NCBI RefSeq assembly: GCF_018780565.1
Contig: NZ_JADMJN010000004.1
Coordinates: forward strand, 36,588-100,587
Origin: Rhodoferax sp.
GTDB lineage: Bacteria; Pseudomonadota; Gammaproteobacteria; Burkholderiales; Burkholderiaceae_C
Length of the DNA: 64,000 nt
Reading direction: 5' to 3'
Position 1 is the stretch's first letter, and each line of letters begins with the position of its first letter. Shown in pieces: positions 11,680-20,612 of the stretch. The position numbers and the translations under genes are program-made. The notes below the pieces were generated by a model. That model ran no database searches, was not told where the DNA came from, and saw nothing but the letters and a program-made list of their open reading frames with translations.

Positions 11680-11812
11680 TTCGGCATTGGGTGGCGCCTG
11701 GGCTTCGGTTTTAGAGCCACCACTCTTGAAATCACTAGGGAAAACATAGGGACTGTCGACGCCGCGCACGTTGATAATCCGGGCAATATTTTTGTCAATT
11801 GGAGACGTTTGC

Positions 11813-13486
11813 ATGACTGACCGTATCTGGCTCAAGAGCTATCCCGAGGGTGTGCCCGCCGACATCGATGTGGGGCAATACACATCACTCGTGGCGCTGA
11901 TGGAGGAGAGCTTCAAGAAGTATGCCAGCCGAAGTGCCTACAGCTTCATGGGTAAGGAAATCACTTACCGGCAGACAGACAGCCTGAGTCAGGCTTTTGC
12001 GGTCTATTTGCAGGGCCTGGGCCTGGCCAAGGGCGATCGGGTTGCGATCATGATGCCCAATGTGCCGCAATACCCTGTTGCGGTGGCTGCCATCCTGCGC
12101 GCCGGACTGGTGCTGGTCAATATCAATCCCCTTTACACGCCGCGCGAGCTGGAGCACCAGCTGAAGGACTCCGGGTCCAAGGCAATCATCATTCTGGAAA
12201 ACTTTGCCTCGACGCTGGAAAAATGCATTGCGGCAACGGCAGTCAAGCATGTGGTGTTGTGCGCCATGGGCGATCAGTTGGGCCTGCTCAAAGGCTCCCT
12301 GGTCAACTACATGGTGCGCAATGTCAAGAAGATGGTTCCAGCCTACAGCCTGCCAGGCGCGGTGCGTTTCAACGCCGCGATTGCCAGTGGCAGCAGGGGC
12401 ACCCTGAAGAAGGTGACGCTCAAGGCCGACGATATTGCCGTCCTGCAGTACACCGGAGGGACCACCGGCGTGTCCAAGGGTGCTGTGCTCTTGCACAAGA
12501 ACCTCATTGCCAACGTTTTGCAGAATGAAGTCTGGGGTGCGCCGCTTCTGAATCAGATACCGGCCAACGAGCAGATGACCGAGGTCTGCGCCCTGCCCCT
12601 GTACCATATCTTCGCGTTCACTTACTGCATGATGCTGGCCATGCGCATGGGCGGCAAACTGATCCTCATTGCCAATCCGCGCGACATGCCTGGCATGCTG
12701 AAGGAGTTGTCCAAGCACAAGATTCATGTGCTGCCCGCCGTGAACACCTTGTTCAATGGCATGGCGAACCATCCCGATTTCAAACTGGTTGACTGGAGCC
12801 ATCTCAAGGCGGCGACCGGCGGCGGTACTGCAGTGCAAAGTGGTGTGGCCAAGCTGTGGAAGGAAAAGACAGGGCTTCCTATTCTGGAAGGCTATGGTCT
12901 CAGTGAAACCTCACCCACGGCCAGTGGCAATCCGTCCACCGCCACGGAATACAGCGGCTCCATTGGCGTGCCCATCTCCAACACCTGGATGAAGTTGCTG
13001 GACGACGACGGCAATGAGGTGGGCCCCGGACAGTCGGGCGAGATTGCCATCAAGGGCCCGCAGGTGATGGCGGGCTACTGGCAGCGCCCGGATGAGACTG
13101 CCAAAGTCATGACCCCGGACGGTTACTTCAAGACCGGCGATATCGGTGTGATGGACGAGCGGGGCTATTTCAAGATTGTTGATCGCAAGAAAGACATGGT
13201 TCTGGTCAGCGGCTTCAATGTGTTCCCGACCGAATTGGAAGATGTGGTCGCCCAGCTGGAGGGCGTGATGGAATGCGCCTGTGTGGGCGTTCCTGATGCC
13301 AAAACGGGTGAGGCAGTCAAGTTGGTGATTGTCAAGAAAGACCCCAACCTGACCGAAGCGCAGGTACGTGCCTACTGCAAGGAAAACCTGACCGGCTACA
13401 AACAGCCCAAGGTCGTTGAGTTCCGCGCCGAGTTGCCCAAAACCCCCGTGGGCAAAATTTTGCGTCGGGAATTGCGCGACAAGTAA
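11813..13486 (+). CDS. fadD: Long-chain fatty-acid--CoA ligase
   Basis: An AMP-forming acyl-CoA synthetase of 557 residues that activates fatty acids with ATP and CoA. Signature motifs are the P-loop YTGGTTGVSKG, the GYGLSETSP core, TGDIGVMDERGYFKIVDRKK, and the C-terminal lysine loop TPVGKILRRELRDK. The length and N-terminus (WLKSYPEGVPADID) are like FadD of proteobacteria. The ATG at 11813 is preceded by GGAGA at 7 nt; the reading frame is open further upstream without a site. The next gene begins with GTG directly after the stop codon. Chain-length preference cannot be read from the sequence. Confidence 0.94.
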   Translation: MTDRIWLKSYPEGVPADIDVGQYTSLVALMEESFKKYASRSAYSFMGKEITYRQTDSLSQAFAVYLQGLGLAKGDRVAIMMPNVPQYPVAVAAILRAGLVLVNINPLYTPRELEHQLKDSGSKAIIILENFASTLEKCIAATAVKHVVLCAMGDQLGLLKGSLVNYMVRNVKKMVPAYSLPGAVRFNAAIASGSRGTLKKVTLKADDIAVLQYTGGTTGVSKGAVLLHKNLIANVLQNEVWGAPLLNQIPANEQMTEVCALPLYHIFAFTYCMMLAMRMGGKLILIANPRDMPGMLKELSKHKIHVLPAVNTLFNGMANHPDFKLVDWSHLKAATGGGTAVQSGVAKLWKEKTGLPILEGYGLSETSPTASGNPSTATEYSGSIGVPISNTWMKLLDDDGNEVGPGQSGEIAIKGPQVMAGYWQRPDETAKVMTPDGYFKTGDIGVMDERGYFKIVDRKKDMVLVSGFNVFPTELEDVVAQLEGVMECACVGVPDAKTGEAVKLVIVKKDPNLTEAQVRAYCKENLTGYKQPKVVEFRAELPKTPVGKILRRELRDK

Positions 13487-14272
13487 GTGTCAGCCACCGC
13501 CATTCTCAGTGCTCTGGCTGAAGAGCAGCAGGGTCTGATCGAGCGATTGACTCATCCGGTTCGGGTGGAGCGGGCTGGACGTGAGTTTTGGCGCGGAGAA
13601 TTGCAGGGGCGACCGGTGGTGCTTGGTCTGTCGCGGCTGGGCAAGGTGGCCGCGGCGACGACTGCCACCGCGCTGATCGAAGCCTTTGGTGTCAGTCGTG
13701 TCGTGTTCACCGGCGTGGCCGGTGGTATGGGACATGGTGTTCACGTTGGCGATGTGGTGGTTGCCTCTGAATTTGTGCAGCACGACATGGATGCCTCGCC
13801 CCTGTTTCCCCGTTATCAGATTCCGCTCTACGGCCGATCCCTGTTCCCTTGTGATGTGACTTTGACCGCTATGCTTTTGGAAGCATCCAAGGCAGGTGTC
13901 GCCCAGGGCAGGAGTCGATTCAATCAGGATTTTGGGGGTCTGGGCATGGCGGTCCATACGGGCTTGATCGCCAGCGGCGACCGGTTCGTATCTGCGACCG
14001 CAGAATCACGGGATTTGCACAGTGCCTTGAAGGCTGGCGGCTTTGTGCCGCTGGCCGTGGAAATGGAAGGGGCTGCCGTGGCGCAAGTCTGCTTTGACTA
14101 TGGCGTGCCGTTTGCCGCCGTGCGCACCATCTCGGACCGGGCAGATGATGATGCGCACCTTGACTTTGCCCGCTTTGTCAGCGACGTGGCCAGTCGCTAC
14201 GCACTGGAGATTATCCAGGCGCTGATGCCGATGCTGCCCCAGCCACACTCCGCACGGCAGACAGCCCTCTGA
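13487..14272 (+). CDS. mtnN: 5'-methylthioadenosine/S-adenosylhomocysteine nucleosidase
   Basis: Hydrolyses methylthioadenosine and S-adenosylhomocysteine to adenine and the ribose thioether, in methionine salvage and removal of methylation by-products. The 261 residues follow the PNP/UDP phosphorylase fold: AILSALAEEQ at the N-terminus (catalytic Glu region), GLIASGDRFV, AVEMEGAAVAQVC with the ribose-binding Glu, and TISDRADDD with the catalytic Asp. It starts with GTG immediately after the acyl-CoA ligase stop. Codons for residues 128-133 hold a 17-bp palindrome-like word (13868-13884) shared with other genes here. The C-terminus is about 20 residues longer than in E. coli MtnN. Confidence 0.9.
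   Translation: MSATAILSALAEEQQGLIERLTHPVRVERAGREFWRGELQGRPVVLGLSRLGKVAAATTATALIEAFGVSRVVFTGVAGGMGHGVHVGDVVVASEFVQHDMDASPLFPRYQIPLYGRSLFPCDVTLTAMLLEASKAGVAQGRSRFNQDFGGLGMAVHTGLIASGDRFVSATAESRDLHSALKAGGFVPLAVEMEGAAVAQVCFDYGVPFAAVRTISDRADDDAHLDFARFVSDVASRYALEIIQALMPMLPQPHSARQTAL
13868..13884 (+). repeat. 17-bp imperfect palindrome, family member (mtnN)
   Basis: GCTATGCTTTTGGAAGC, in frame with mtnN (Ala codon first). It fits the GCTNN-N7-NNAGC pattern of the other members but has a less AT-rich centre, so this is the weakest call among the in-gene copies. Confidence 0.4.
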
Positions 14273-14288
14273 CACAGGTCGATACGGC

Positions 14289-15275
14289 TTATTTCAGCCA
14301 GCCGCGCTTGCGGAAATACCACATGGGAACCAGTGCGCTGGCCAGCATCAGTGCCAGGGCGTAGGGATAGCCCAAGGACCAGTCCAGTTCAGGCATGTAC
14401 TTGAAATTCATGCCATACAGGCTGGCAATCAGAGTGGGCGGCAGCAGCGCCACACTGGCCACCGAGAAGATCTTGATGATCTTGTTCTGGTTGATGTTGA
14501 TAAAACCCACGGTCGCGTCCATCAAGAAGTTGATCTTGTCGAACAGGAAGGCGGTGTGTGAATCCAGTGAGTCGATATCGCGCAAAATTTGCCGCGCCTC
14601 TTCAAACTGCTCGCCGTTGAGCATTTTGCTGCGCATCATGAAACTCACGGCACGCCGGGTGTCCATCACGTTGCGGCGAATGCGCCCATTCATGTCTTCG
14701 TGGCGGGCAATGGCACCAAGTACTTCGCTCGCCATCGCGTCGGTCACATCGCCCGACAGCACTTTGTTGCTGACCTTTTCAAGCTCATCGTAAATGCCTT
14801 CCAGGGTGTCGGCTGAATACTCGGCATCGGCGTCAAACAGCTTGAGCAACACTTCCTTGGCGTCCTCAATCAAGCCTGGCGCGCGGCGTGCCCGCATACG
14901 CAGCAGACGGAAGACCGGGACATCTTCGTCGTGGATGGAAAACAGAACGCCCTTGCTCTTGAGTTCATCATTTTCCTGGTTCAGGATAAACGCGACCCGT
15001 ACCGTGCGAGGCTCATCATCGTCAGCGATCAAAAAGTCGCTGCGAATGTGCAACTCGCCATTGTCTTCTTTATAAAAGCGCGCAGATTCTTCAATGTCCT
15101 CGTCCATCGCGTCTTCCGGGATGGACAGGCCGTAATACTGCTTGACCCAGCGCTTTTCCTCAAGCGTTGGCGATTCCAGATCAACCCAGATGGGCTGGAA
15201 TTGGGACAGTTCTTCCAGCGATTCGATCTCTTCCTGAAAGAGGCGACCATTGGCAAGCGTGAAAATATTGAGCAT
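14289..15275 (-). CDS. corA: Magnesium/cobalt transporter CorA
   Basis: A CorA-family Mg2+ channel of 328 residues: a long cytoplasmic N-terminal domain with a long helix, then two membrane helices at the C-terminus (about 268-287 and 302-320). The defining GMN selectivity motif is at residues 288-290 (LYGMNFKYMPE), followed by the short acidic loop and a basic tail (YFRKRGWLK). It is convergent with mtnN, with only 16 bp between stops and no terminator that I could see. A structured non-coding stretch lies upstream. Confidence 0.95.
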   Translation of the reverse strand: MLNIFTLANGRLFQEEIESLEELSQFQPIWVDLESPTLEEKRWVKQYYGLSIPEDAMDEDIEESARFYKEDNGELHIRSDFLIADDDEPRTVRVAFILNQENDELKSKGVLFSIHDEDVPVFRLLRMRARRAPGLIEDAKEVLLKLFDADAEYSADTLEGIYDELEKVSNKVLSGDVTDAMASEVLGAIARHEDMNGRIRRNVMDTRRAVSFMMRSKMLNGEQFEEARQILRDIDSLDSHTAFLFDKINFLMDATVGFININQNKIIKIFSVASVALLPPTLIASLYGMNFKYMPELDWSLGYPYALALMLASALVPMWYFRKRGWLK

Positions 15276-15433
15276 TGCTCATTCCCTTGAAATAGATTGC
15301 ATCTGGCAGGGGGTGTGGGCTTTCGCTTCCAACCCCGATGCAGTCAAGGAGCTGGAAGCTAGCAACTGGGGCAGGTGTCCAAGAAGTCTTCTCCGGGAGT
15401 CGATATGCAAGAATTATCGCATTGCGGGTCGAT

Positions 15434-15472
15434 GCTCACTCCCGTTAAGCCGATTTTTCGGCGGAAGTGAGC
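15434..15472. other. Two-part stem-loop upstream of hpf
   Basis: Outer arms GCTCACT (15434-15440) and AGTGAGC (15466-15472) enclose an inner hairpin GCCGA-TTTT-TCGGC (15449-15462 with its loop). There is no T tract, so a simple terminator is unlikely; a leader-RNA structure or a DNA-binding site are alternatives. Confidence 0.45.
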
Positions 15473-15474
15473 GG

Positions 15475-15494
15475 ACAAATATTCAAATATTTGT
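15475..15494. promoter_or_regulatory. Perfect 20-bp AT-rich palindrome, possible operator
   Basis: ACAAATATTCAAATATTTGT has 9-bp arms around a CA centre and sits 2 bp after the stem-loop at 15434-15472, in a GC-rich genome. The symmetry suits a dimeric regulator; the protein is unknown. Confidence 0.4.
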
Positions 15495-15638
15495 TGCATT
15501 GCGTCAAGGAAAACCATTGCAATTCCAGACCATCGGGCGCATAGTGAATTTGTCGACAGTAATTTTCAGTTTTGATTCGTGAGTTGTCTGCATTTCGCAG
15601 GCAACGTTTTCAACCCCGAGAGCCACAGGAGGCCATAT

Positions 15639-15968
15639 ATGAACTTGACGATCAGCGGTCATCATCTCGAAGTCACCCCAGCACTGCGCAGTTACGTAAC
15701 GACCAAGCTAGATCGAATCATTCGACACTTTGACCAGGTGGTAGATGTCAAGGTGTTGCTCACTGTTGAAAAACAGAAGGAAAAGGAACGACGGCAACGA
15801 GCGGAGTGCAATATTCATGTCAAAGGCACTGACATGTTTGCAGAGAGTTCACATGCTGATTTGTACGCTGCCGTGGATGAATTGGTGGACAAACTGGATC
15901 GTCAGGTTGTTCGGCACAAGGATCGATTGCAGAATCACCACCATGATGCGCCCAAGCGACTGATGTAA
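15639..15968 (+). CDS. hpf: Ribosome hibernation-promoting factor (short HPF)
   Basis: A protein of 109 residues of the HPF/RaiA (sigma-54 modulation) family that binds the 30S decoding region and helps form inactive ribosome dimers in stationary phase. The N-terminus [20 protein letters not shown] and the basic middle ([19 protein letters not shown]) are characteristic; the short length indicates the short HPF type without a dimerisation tail. The ATG at 15639 follows a strong ACAGGAGG site. In many proteobacteria hpf follows rpoN and precedes ptsN; here ptsN follows, but rpoN lies about 44 kb away. A terminator directly after the stop separates it from ptsN. Confidence 0.95.
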   Translation: MNLTISGHHLEVTPALRSYVTTKLDRIIRHFDQVVDVKVLLTVEKQKEKERRQRAECNIHVKGTDMFAESSHADLYAAVDELVDKLDRQVVRHKDRLQNHHHDAPKRLM

Positions 15969-15992
15969 GGGTCGTACCAGGATTCCCGAACA

Positions 15993-16022
15993 AGCCGCCC
16001 GCCCGTCGCGCGGCTTTTTTTT
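15993..16022 (+). terminator. Rho-independent terminator after hpf
   Basis: Stem AGCCGC (15993-15998) with GCGGCT (16010-16015), an 11-nt loop, then a run of eight T ending at 16022. It begins 25 bp after the hpf stop. Confidence 0.8.
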
Positions 16023-16049
16023 GCGCCCGCTATGGCTTGGGTGCATAAT
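16021..16049 (+). promoter_or_regulatory. ptsN: Candidate sigma-70 promoter of ptsN
   Basis: TTGCGC (16021-16026), a 17-bp spacer, then CATAAT (16044-16049), 14 bp before the ptsN ATG. The -10 is good and the -35 weak; it overlaps the T tract of the hpf terminator, so ptsN could start afresh here. Confidence 0.35.
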
Positions 16050-16062
16050 CTGCTTCCCAACC

Positions 16063-16530
16063 ATGAATCGTCTCGCATCCATCCTGCCCCTTGCACAAGT
16101 GCTTGTGCAACTTGATGCCACCAGCAAGAAAAGGGCCTTTGAAGAAGCTGGCCTGCTTTTTGAAAACCTCCATGGGCTCAGCCGCGCGCTGGTCACGGAC
16201 AGCTTGTTTTCCCGGGAGCGCCTTGGTTCAACAGGCTTGGGGCATGGCGTTGCCATTCCGCATGGACGCATCAAGGGCCTCAAGGCACCCATGGCGGCGG
16301 TTTTTCAGTTGGCACAACCCATTGGATTTGACGCCCCGGACGAACAGGCCGTTAACTTGCTGATATTTTTGCTGGTGCCTGAGGCGGCAACGCAAAAGCA
16401 TCTCGAAATTCTGTCGGAGATTGCCGAGTTGCTGAGTGACGCGGCTTTGCGTGAAAAGCTTGCCGTCAGCAAAACACCCGATGAATTGCACGGCCTTATT
16501 GCAGCCTGGCAATCGGCGCAGCTGGCTTGA
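16063..16530 (+). CDS. ptsN: PTS nitrogen-regulatory IIA component (EIIA-Ntr)
   Basis: A phosphocarrier of 155 residues of the mannitol/fructose EIIA fold that ends the PTS-Ntr phosphorelay and regulates potassium and nitrogen responses through its phosphorylation state. The phospho-acceptor is His67 in GHGVAIPHGR, equivalent to His73 of E. coli PtsN. The family core LLIFLLVPEAATQKHLEILSEIA is intact. The ATG at 16063 gives the family N-terminus; the frame opens further upstream inside the hpf terminator. The hprK gene follows after 34 bp, a common pairing in betaproteobacteria. The kup gene at 27754 could be functionally related, since EIIA-Ntr governs potassium uptake in E. coli. Confidence 0.95.
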   Translation: MNRLASILPLAQVLVQLDATSKKRAFEEAGLLFENLHGLSRALVTDSLFSRERLGSTGLGHGVAIPHGRIKGLKAPMAAVFQLAQPIGFDAPDEQAVNLLIFLLVPEAATQKHLEILSEIAELLSDAALREKLAVSKTPDELHGLIAAWQSAQLA

Positions 16531-16564
16531 TACGGTTGGATGAACTACTGCGAGCGGATCTGAT

Positions 16565-17512
16565 TTGAAGCCTAACGTGGTCAGTGCCGATGTCCTGTTT
16601 GAAGAATTCAGGGGGATTCTGAAGTGGGAGTGGCTGGCGGGCTTGGGTGCATCAGAACGCCGTTTTGATGAGGTGGCCGTACGCGCCGCGCGTTCCGGAG
16701 CCGATCTGGTTGGGTACCTGAATTACATTCATCCTTATCGCGTCCAGATTCTGGGTGTACGTGAGATTGCCTACCTCACCAATGCCACGCCGGAAGACTG
16801 CGCGCGCCGGATATCCCGTATCGTCACACTGGAGCCGCCGGTACTGATTCTGGCCGACGGGCAGAGTGCGCCTGATGCCTTGCTGTCCATGTGCGAACGT
16901 GCGCAGATTCCCATGTTCTCGACGCAGGGCTCGTCCGCGTTTGTGATTGATGTGCTGCGGGCTTACCTGTCCAAGCATTTTGCCGACCGTACCTCGATGC
17001 ACGGTGTGTTCATGGACATTCTTGGTCTGGGCGTGTTGATCACAGGCGAATCCGGGCTCGGCAAGAGTGAATTGGGACTGGAGCTGATCTCTCGTGGCAA
17101 TGGTTTGGTGGCCGACGATGCAGTGGATTTGTTTCGGATCAATCAGAACACCATTGAAGGCCGATGCCCCGAATTGCTGCAAAACCTGCTGGAAGTACGC
17201 GGCATCGGTCTGCTGGATATTCGCTGTATTTTTGGGGAAACGGCGGTTCGGCGCAAGATGCGCCTCAAGCTCATCGTGCATCTCGTGCGCCGTGAAACCC
17301 TGGAGCGCGAGTACGAGCGCATACCTTATGAGCCCCTGACCCAGGATGTGCTGGGCGTCCCTGTGCGCAAGGTCGTGATTCAGGTGGTGGCGGGTCGCAA
17401 TATCGCCGTGCTGGTGGAGGCTGCGGTACGCAATACCATTTTGCAGTTGCGCGGCATTGATACTTACCAGGAATTTGTCGAACGCCACCGAAAGGCCATG
17501 GAGCAGGAATAG
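16565..17512 (+). CDS. hprK: HPr kinase/phosphorylase
   Basis: A bifunctional Ser kinase and phosphorylase of 315 residues acting on HPr. The Walker A motif GESGLGKS is at residues 161-168, followed by [10 protein letters not shown], and the family signature lies around [12 protein letters not shown]. The C-terminal helix [16 protein letters not shown] is typical. The start is TTG at 16565, chosen because the N-terminus ([14 protein letters not shown]) matches betaproteobacterial HprK; the ribosome-binding site is weak. It forms a pair with ptsN. No ptsH or ptsI lies in this window, so the rest of the phosphorelay is elsewhere. Confidence 0.95.
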   Translation: MKPNVVSADVLFEEFRGILKWEWLAGLGASERRFDEVAVRAARSGADLVGYLNYIHPYRVQILGVREIAYLTNATPEDCARRISRIVTLEPPVLILADGQSAPDALLSMCERAQIPMFSTQGSSAFVIDVLRAYLSKHFADRTSMHGVFMDILGLGVLITGESGLGKSELGLELISRGNGLVADDAVDLFRINQNTIEGRCPELLQNLLEVRGIGLLDIRCIFGETAVRRKMRLKLIVHLVRRETLEREYERIPYEPLTQDVLGVPVRKVVIQVVAGRNIAVLVEAAVRNTILQLRGIDTYQEFVERHRKAMEQE

Positions 17513-17553
17513 TGCCCCGGGACATGCGGCAGTTCGTTGCTGCGTTCCCCTGG

Positions 17554-18000
17554 TCAGCCGTGGCTGCGTGGCGATGCAGGCCGGTTCGGGCACTTCTCCC
17601 GCGTGCAGTGGGCGTAGAGGCTCAGCGCATGGTCAGCGATGGCGAATCCCTTGGATTTGGCGACCGCTTGCTGGCGTTTTTCAATCTCCGCGTCGTAGAA
17701 CTCTTCCACTTTGCCGCAGTCCAGACATACCAGGTGATCGTGGTGCTGCCCCTCATTGAGTTCATAGACCGCTTTGCCGCTTTCAAAATGGCTGCGGGTC
17801 AGGATATCGGCTTGTTCGAACTGTGCCAGCACCCGGTACACCGTGGCCAGGCCGACATCAGAACGCTCCAGCAGCAGCACGCGAAACACATCCTCAGCGG
17901 TCATGTGGCGCTGCGTTCCCTTCTGGAAGATTTCCAGTATTTTCAGCCGGGGCAGGGTGGCTTTGAGGCCGGTGTTTTTGAGTTCGTCGATATTGGTCAT
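17554..18000 (-). CDS. fur: Ferric uptake regulator Fur
   Basis: An iron-responsive repressor of 148 residues. The N-terminal winged helix is visible ([17 protein letters not shown], then [21 protein letters not shown] as recognition helix), then the metal site [16 protein letters not shown] with the first Cys pair, and [10 protein letters not shown] with the second pair. The ATG at 18000 gives the usual [15 protein letters not shown] start; a GTG five codons upstream is in frame. It is divergent from bamE, as in other proteobacteria where omlA and fur share a control region. I saw no Fur box in the 87 bp between them. Confidence 0.96.
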   Translation of the reverse strand: MTNIDELKNTGLKATLPRLKILEIFQKGTQRHMTAEDVFRVLLLERSDVGLATVYRVLAQFEQADILTRSHFESGKAVYELNEGQHHDHLVCLDCGKVEEFYDAEIEKRQQAVAKSKGFAIADHALSLYAHCTREKCPNRPASPRSHG

Positions 18001-18052
18001 GGGGAGGTCTTTCACTTGCCCGCTGGCAGCCCGCCGCCGCAGGCGCAGCCGC

Positions 18053-18058
18053 TACAAT
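18053..18058 (+). promoter_or_regulatory. bamE: Possible -10 element for bamE
   Basis: TACAAT lies 29 bp before the bamE ATG in the fur-bamE gap. No convincing -35 at the usual distance. Confidence 0.25.
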
Positions 18059-18087
18059 GGGCCGATCATATCGCCACACCTCAAGTA

Positions 18088-18630
18088 ATGCCTCATCTTC
18101 AACGTTCTCGTGTTTGTTTGAGCCTGCTCCTGGTTGCCTGCGCAACCCTGGTGGCCTGTGGCAGCCTGAACGGTGCCGGCAACAGTATTGCCAGTGTGGT
18201 GACTCCCTACAAAATGGAAATCGTCCAGGGCAATTTTGTGTCCAAGGAGCAGGCCGCTGCCGTGAAGCCTGGCATGAGCCGGACACAGGTGCGGGACATT
18301 TTGGGCACCCCCCTGTTGGCCAGCATCTTTCATGCTGATCGCTGGGATTATGTTTTCACTTTCAAGCGCCAGGGCGTGGAGCCGCAAGCACGCCGCGTCA
18401 CCGTGTTTTTCAAAGGTGATGCCCTGGAGCGCATGGAAGCCGATGCCCTGCCCAGCGAAACCGAATTCGTGAGCTTGCTGGATTCAGGCCGTAAACAAGG
18501 GAAGGTCCCGGTACTGGAGCTGAGCGAGGAAGAGCTGAAACAATTGCCGGCACCGGTCAAAGCTGCGGAGAGCAAGCCGCTCCCGCCCTTGCCTGTCAGC
18601 TATCCCCCGCTTGAGTCTTCCAGCCGCTAG
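18088..18630 (+). CDS. bamE: Outer membrane assembly lipoprotein BamE
   Basis: A lipoprotein of the BAM complex that inserts beta-barrel proteins in the outer membrane. The 180 residues start with a lipoprotein signal whose lipobox LVAC ends at Cys24. The SmpA/OmlA core follows: VTPYKMEIVQGNFVSKEQ, then VKPGMSRTQVRDILGTPLL and a DRWDYVFTFKRQG strand. The tail after about residue 125 is Pro- and Lys-rich and longer than in E. coli (113 residues). The frame is open far upstream over the fur gene; the ATG at 18088 is required to place the signal peptide. dapB follows after 15 bp. Confidence 0.95.
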   Translation: MPHLQRSRVCLSLLLVACATLVACGSLNGAGNSIASVVTPYKMEIVQGNFVSKEQAAAVKPGMSRTQVRDILGTPLLASIFHADRWDYVFTFKRQGVEPQARRVTVFFKGDALERMEADALPSETEFVSLLDSGRKQGKVPVLELSEEELKQLPAPVKAAESKPLPPLPVSYPPLESSSR

Positions 18631-20111
<1,481 letters not shown>

Positions 20112-20128
20112 CTTGACCGGGGCATTGG

Positions 20129-20569
20129 ATGTCTTTTGGCCGTCTCGAACGCACCCAGGGTCCTCAACCCATGAGCGAGATCAACATGACGCCACTGGTG
20201 GATGTGATGCTGGTGCTGGTCGTCATCTTCATCATCACGGCCCCCTTGCTGGCAAGCTCCATCAAGCTCGACTTGCCCAAGACCGCCGCAGCCCAACCCG
20301 GTGAGGCGCCGAAGTTTGTGACCGTGGTGGTGGACAAGTCCGGTCAGGTCTATCTCAATGACAAACCGTTAGAGCTGCTTGCGCTGGCCCGGCAACTGGA
20401 GCAGACTGCCAAAGACAACCCCCAGACCGAGGTGCAGTTGCGTGCCGATGCCGCTGTCCCCTACGGACGAATCGTGGAGGTCATGGGGACCGCACAAAAA
20501 GCCGGTTTGAACCGCATCGGTTTTGTTGCGGATGCGAATCCCGGCGTGATGCCCCAGGCCAAACCCTAA
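20129..20569 (+). CDS. exbD: ExbD/TolR family biopolymer transport protein
   Basis: A protein of 146 residues with one N-terminal membrane helix and a periplasmic domain; partner of the ExbB-like protein 17 bp upstream. The helix carries the essential aspartate (INMTPLVDVMLVLVVIFII), the proton-binding residue of ExbD, TolR and MotB. The periplasmic part ends with the usual VEVMGTAQKAGLNRIGFVA. ExbD and TolR cannot be distinguished here. The gap to leuS is 43 bp and contains a small hairpin. Confidence 0.9.
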   Translation: MSFGRLERTQGPQPMSEINMTPLVDVMLVLVVIFIITAPLLASSIKLDLPKTAAAQPGEAPKFVTVVVDKSGQVYLNDKPLELLALARQLEQTAKDNPQTEVQLRADAAVPYGRIVEVMGTAQKAGLNRIGFVADANPGVMPQAKP

Positions 20570-20581
20570 AATCGGGTGATT

Positions 20582-20598
20582 GCGATCTTCCTGATCGC
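20582..20598 (+). other. Small hairpin in the leuS leader
   Basis: GCGATC-TTCCT-GATCGC, a perfect 6-bp stem with a 5-nt loop, ends 14 bp before the leuS ATG. It has no T tract. Could affect leuS translation or be chance. Confidence 0.25.
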
Positions 20599-20612
20599 CT
20601 GAGTGAATCCAA

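Larger units (their letters stand above)
15276..15638. other. 363-bp non-coding stretch between divergent corA and hpf
   Basis: No convincing gene is present; the only reading frame is short and unlike any family. The stretch is richer in A+T than its surroundings. It holds a long hairpin (15434-15472), a perfect 20-bp palindrome (15475-15494), a TGTTGCATTGCGTCA word (15492-15506), and a possible sigma-70 promoter TTGCAA-N17-CATAGT (15517-15545) pointing to hpf. It must contain the promoters of both corA and hpf. Confidence 0.6.

Noticed and set aside
11691..11721. GGTGGC...GCCACC inverted repeat after pntB as terminator or as another palindrome-family copy
   Set aside because: A 20-nt loop and no T tract; the minus-strand word GCTCTAAAACCGAAGC is 16 bp, one short of the family length, so it was not counted.
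9286..11835. Long minus-strand reading frame (849 codons) opposite pntA and pntB
   Set aside because: His/Gly-rich composition from antisense of GC-rich codons; the plus strand holds clear transhydrogenase motifs throughout.
15250..15582. Reading frame in the corA-hpf gap
   Set aside because: No ribosome-binding site, odd composition, and it crosses hairpin and palindrome structures; treated as non-coding.
18001..18087. Fur box in the fur-bamE intergenic region
   Set aside because: No GATAATGAT-type repeats; only a short GATCATATC stretch that is not convincing.
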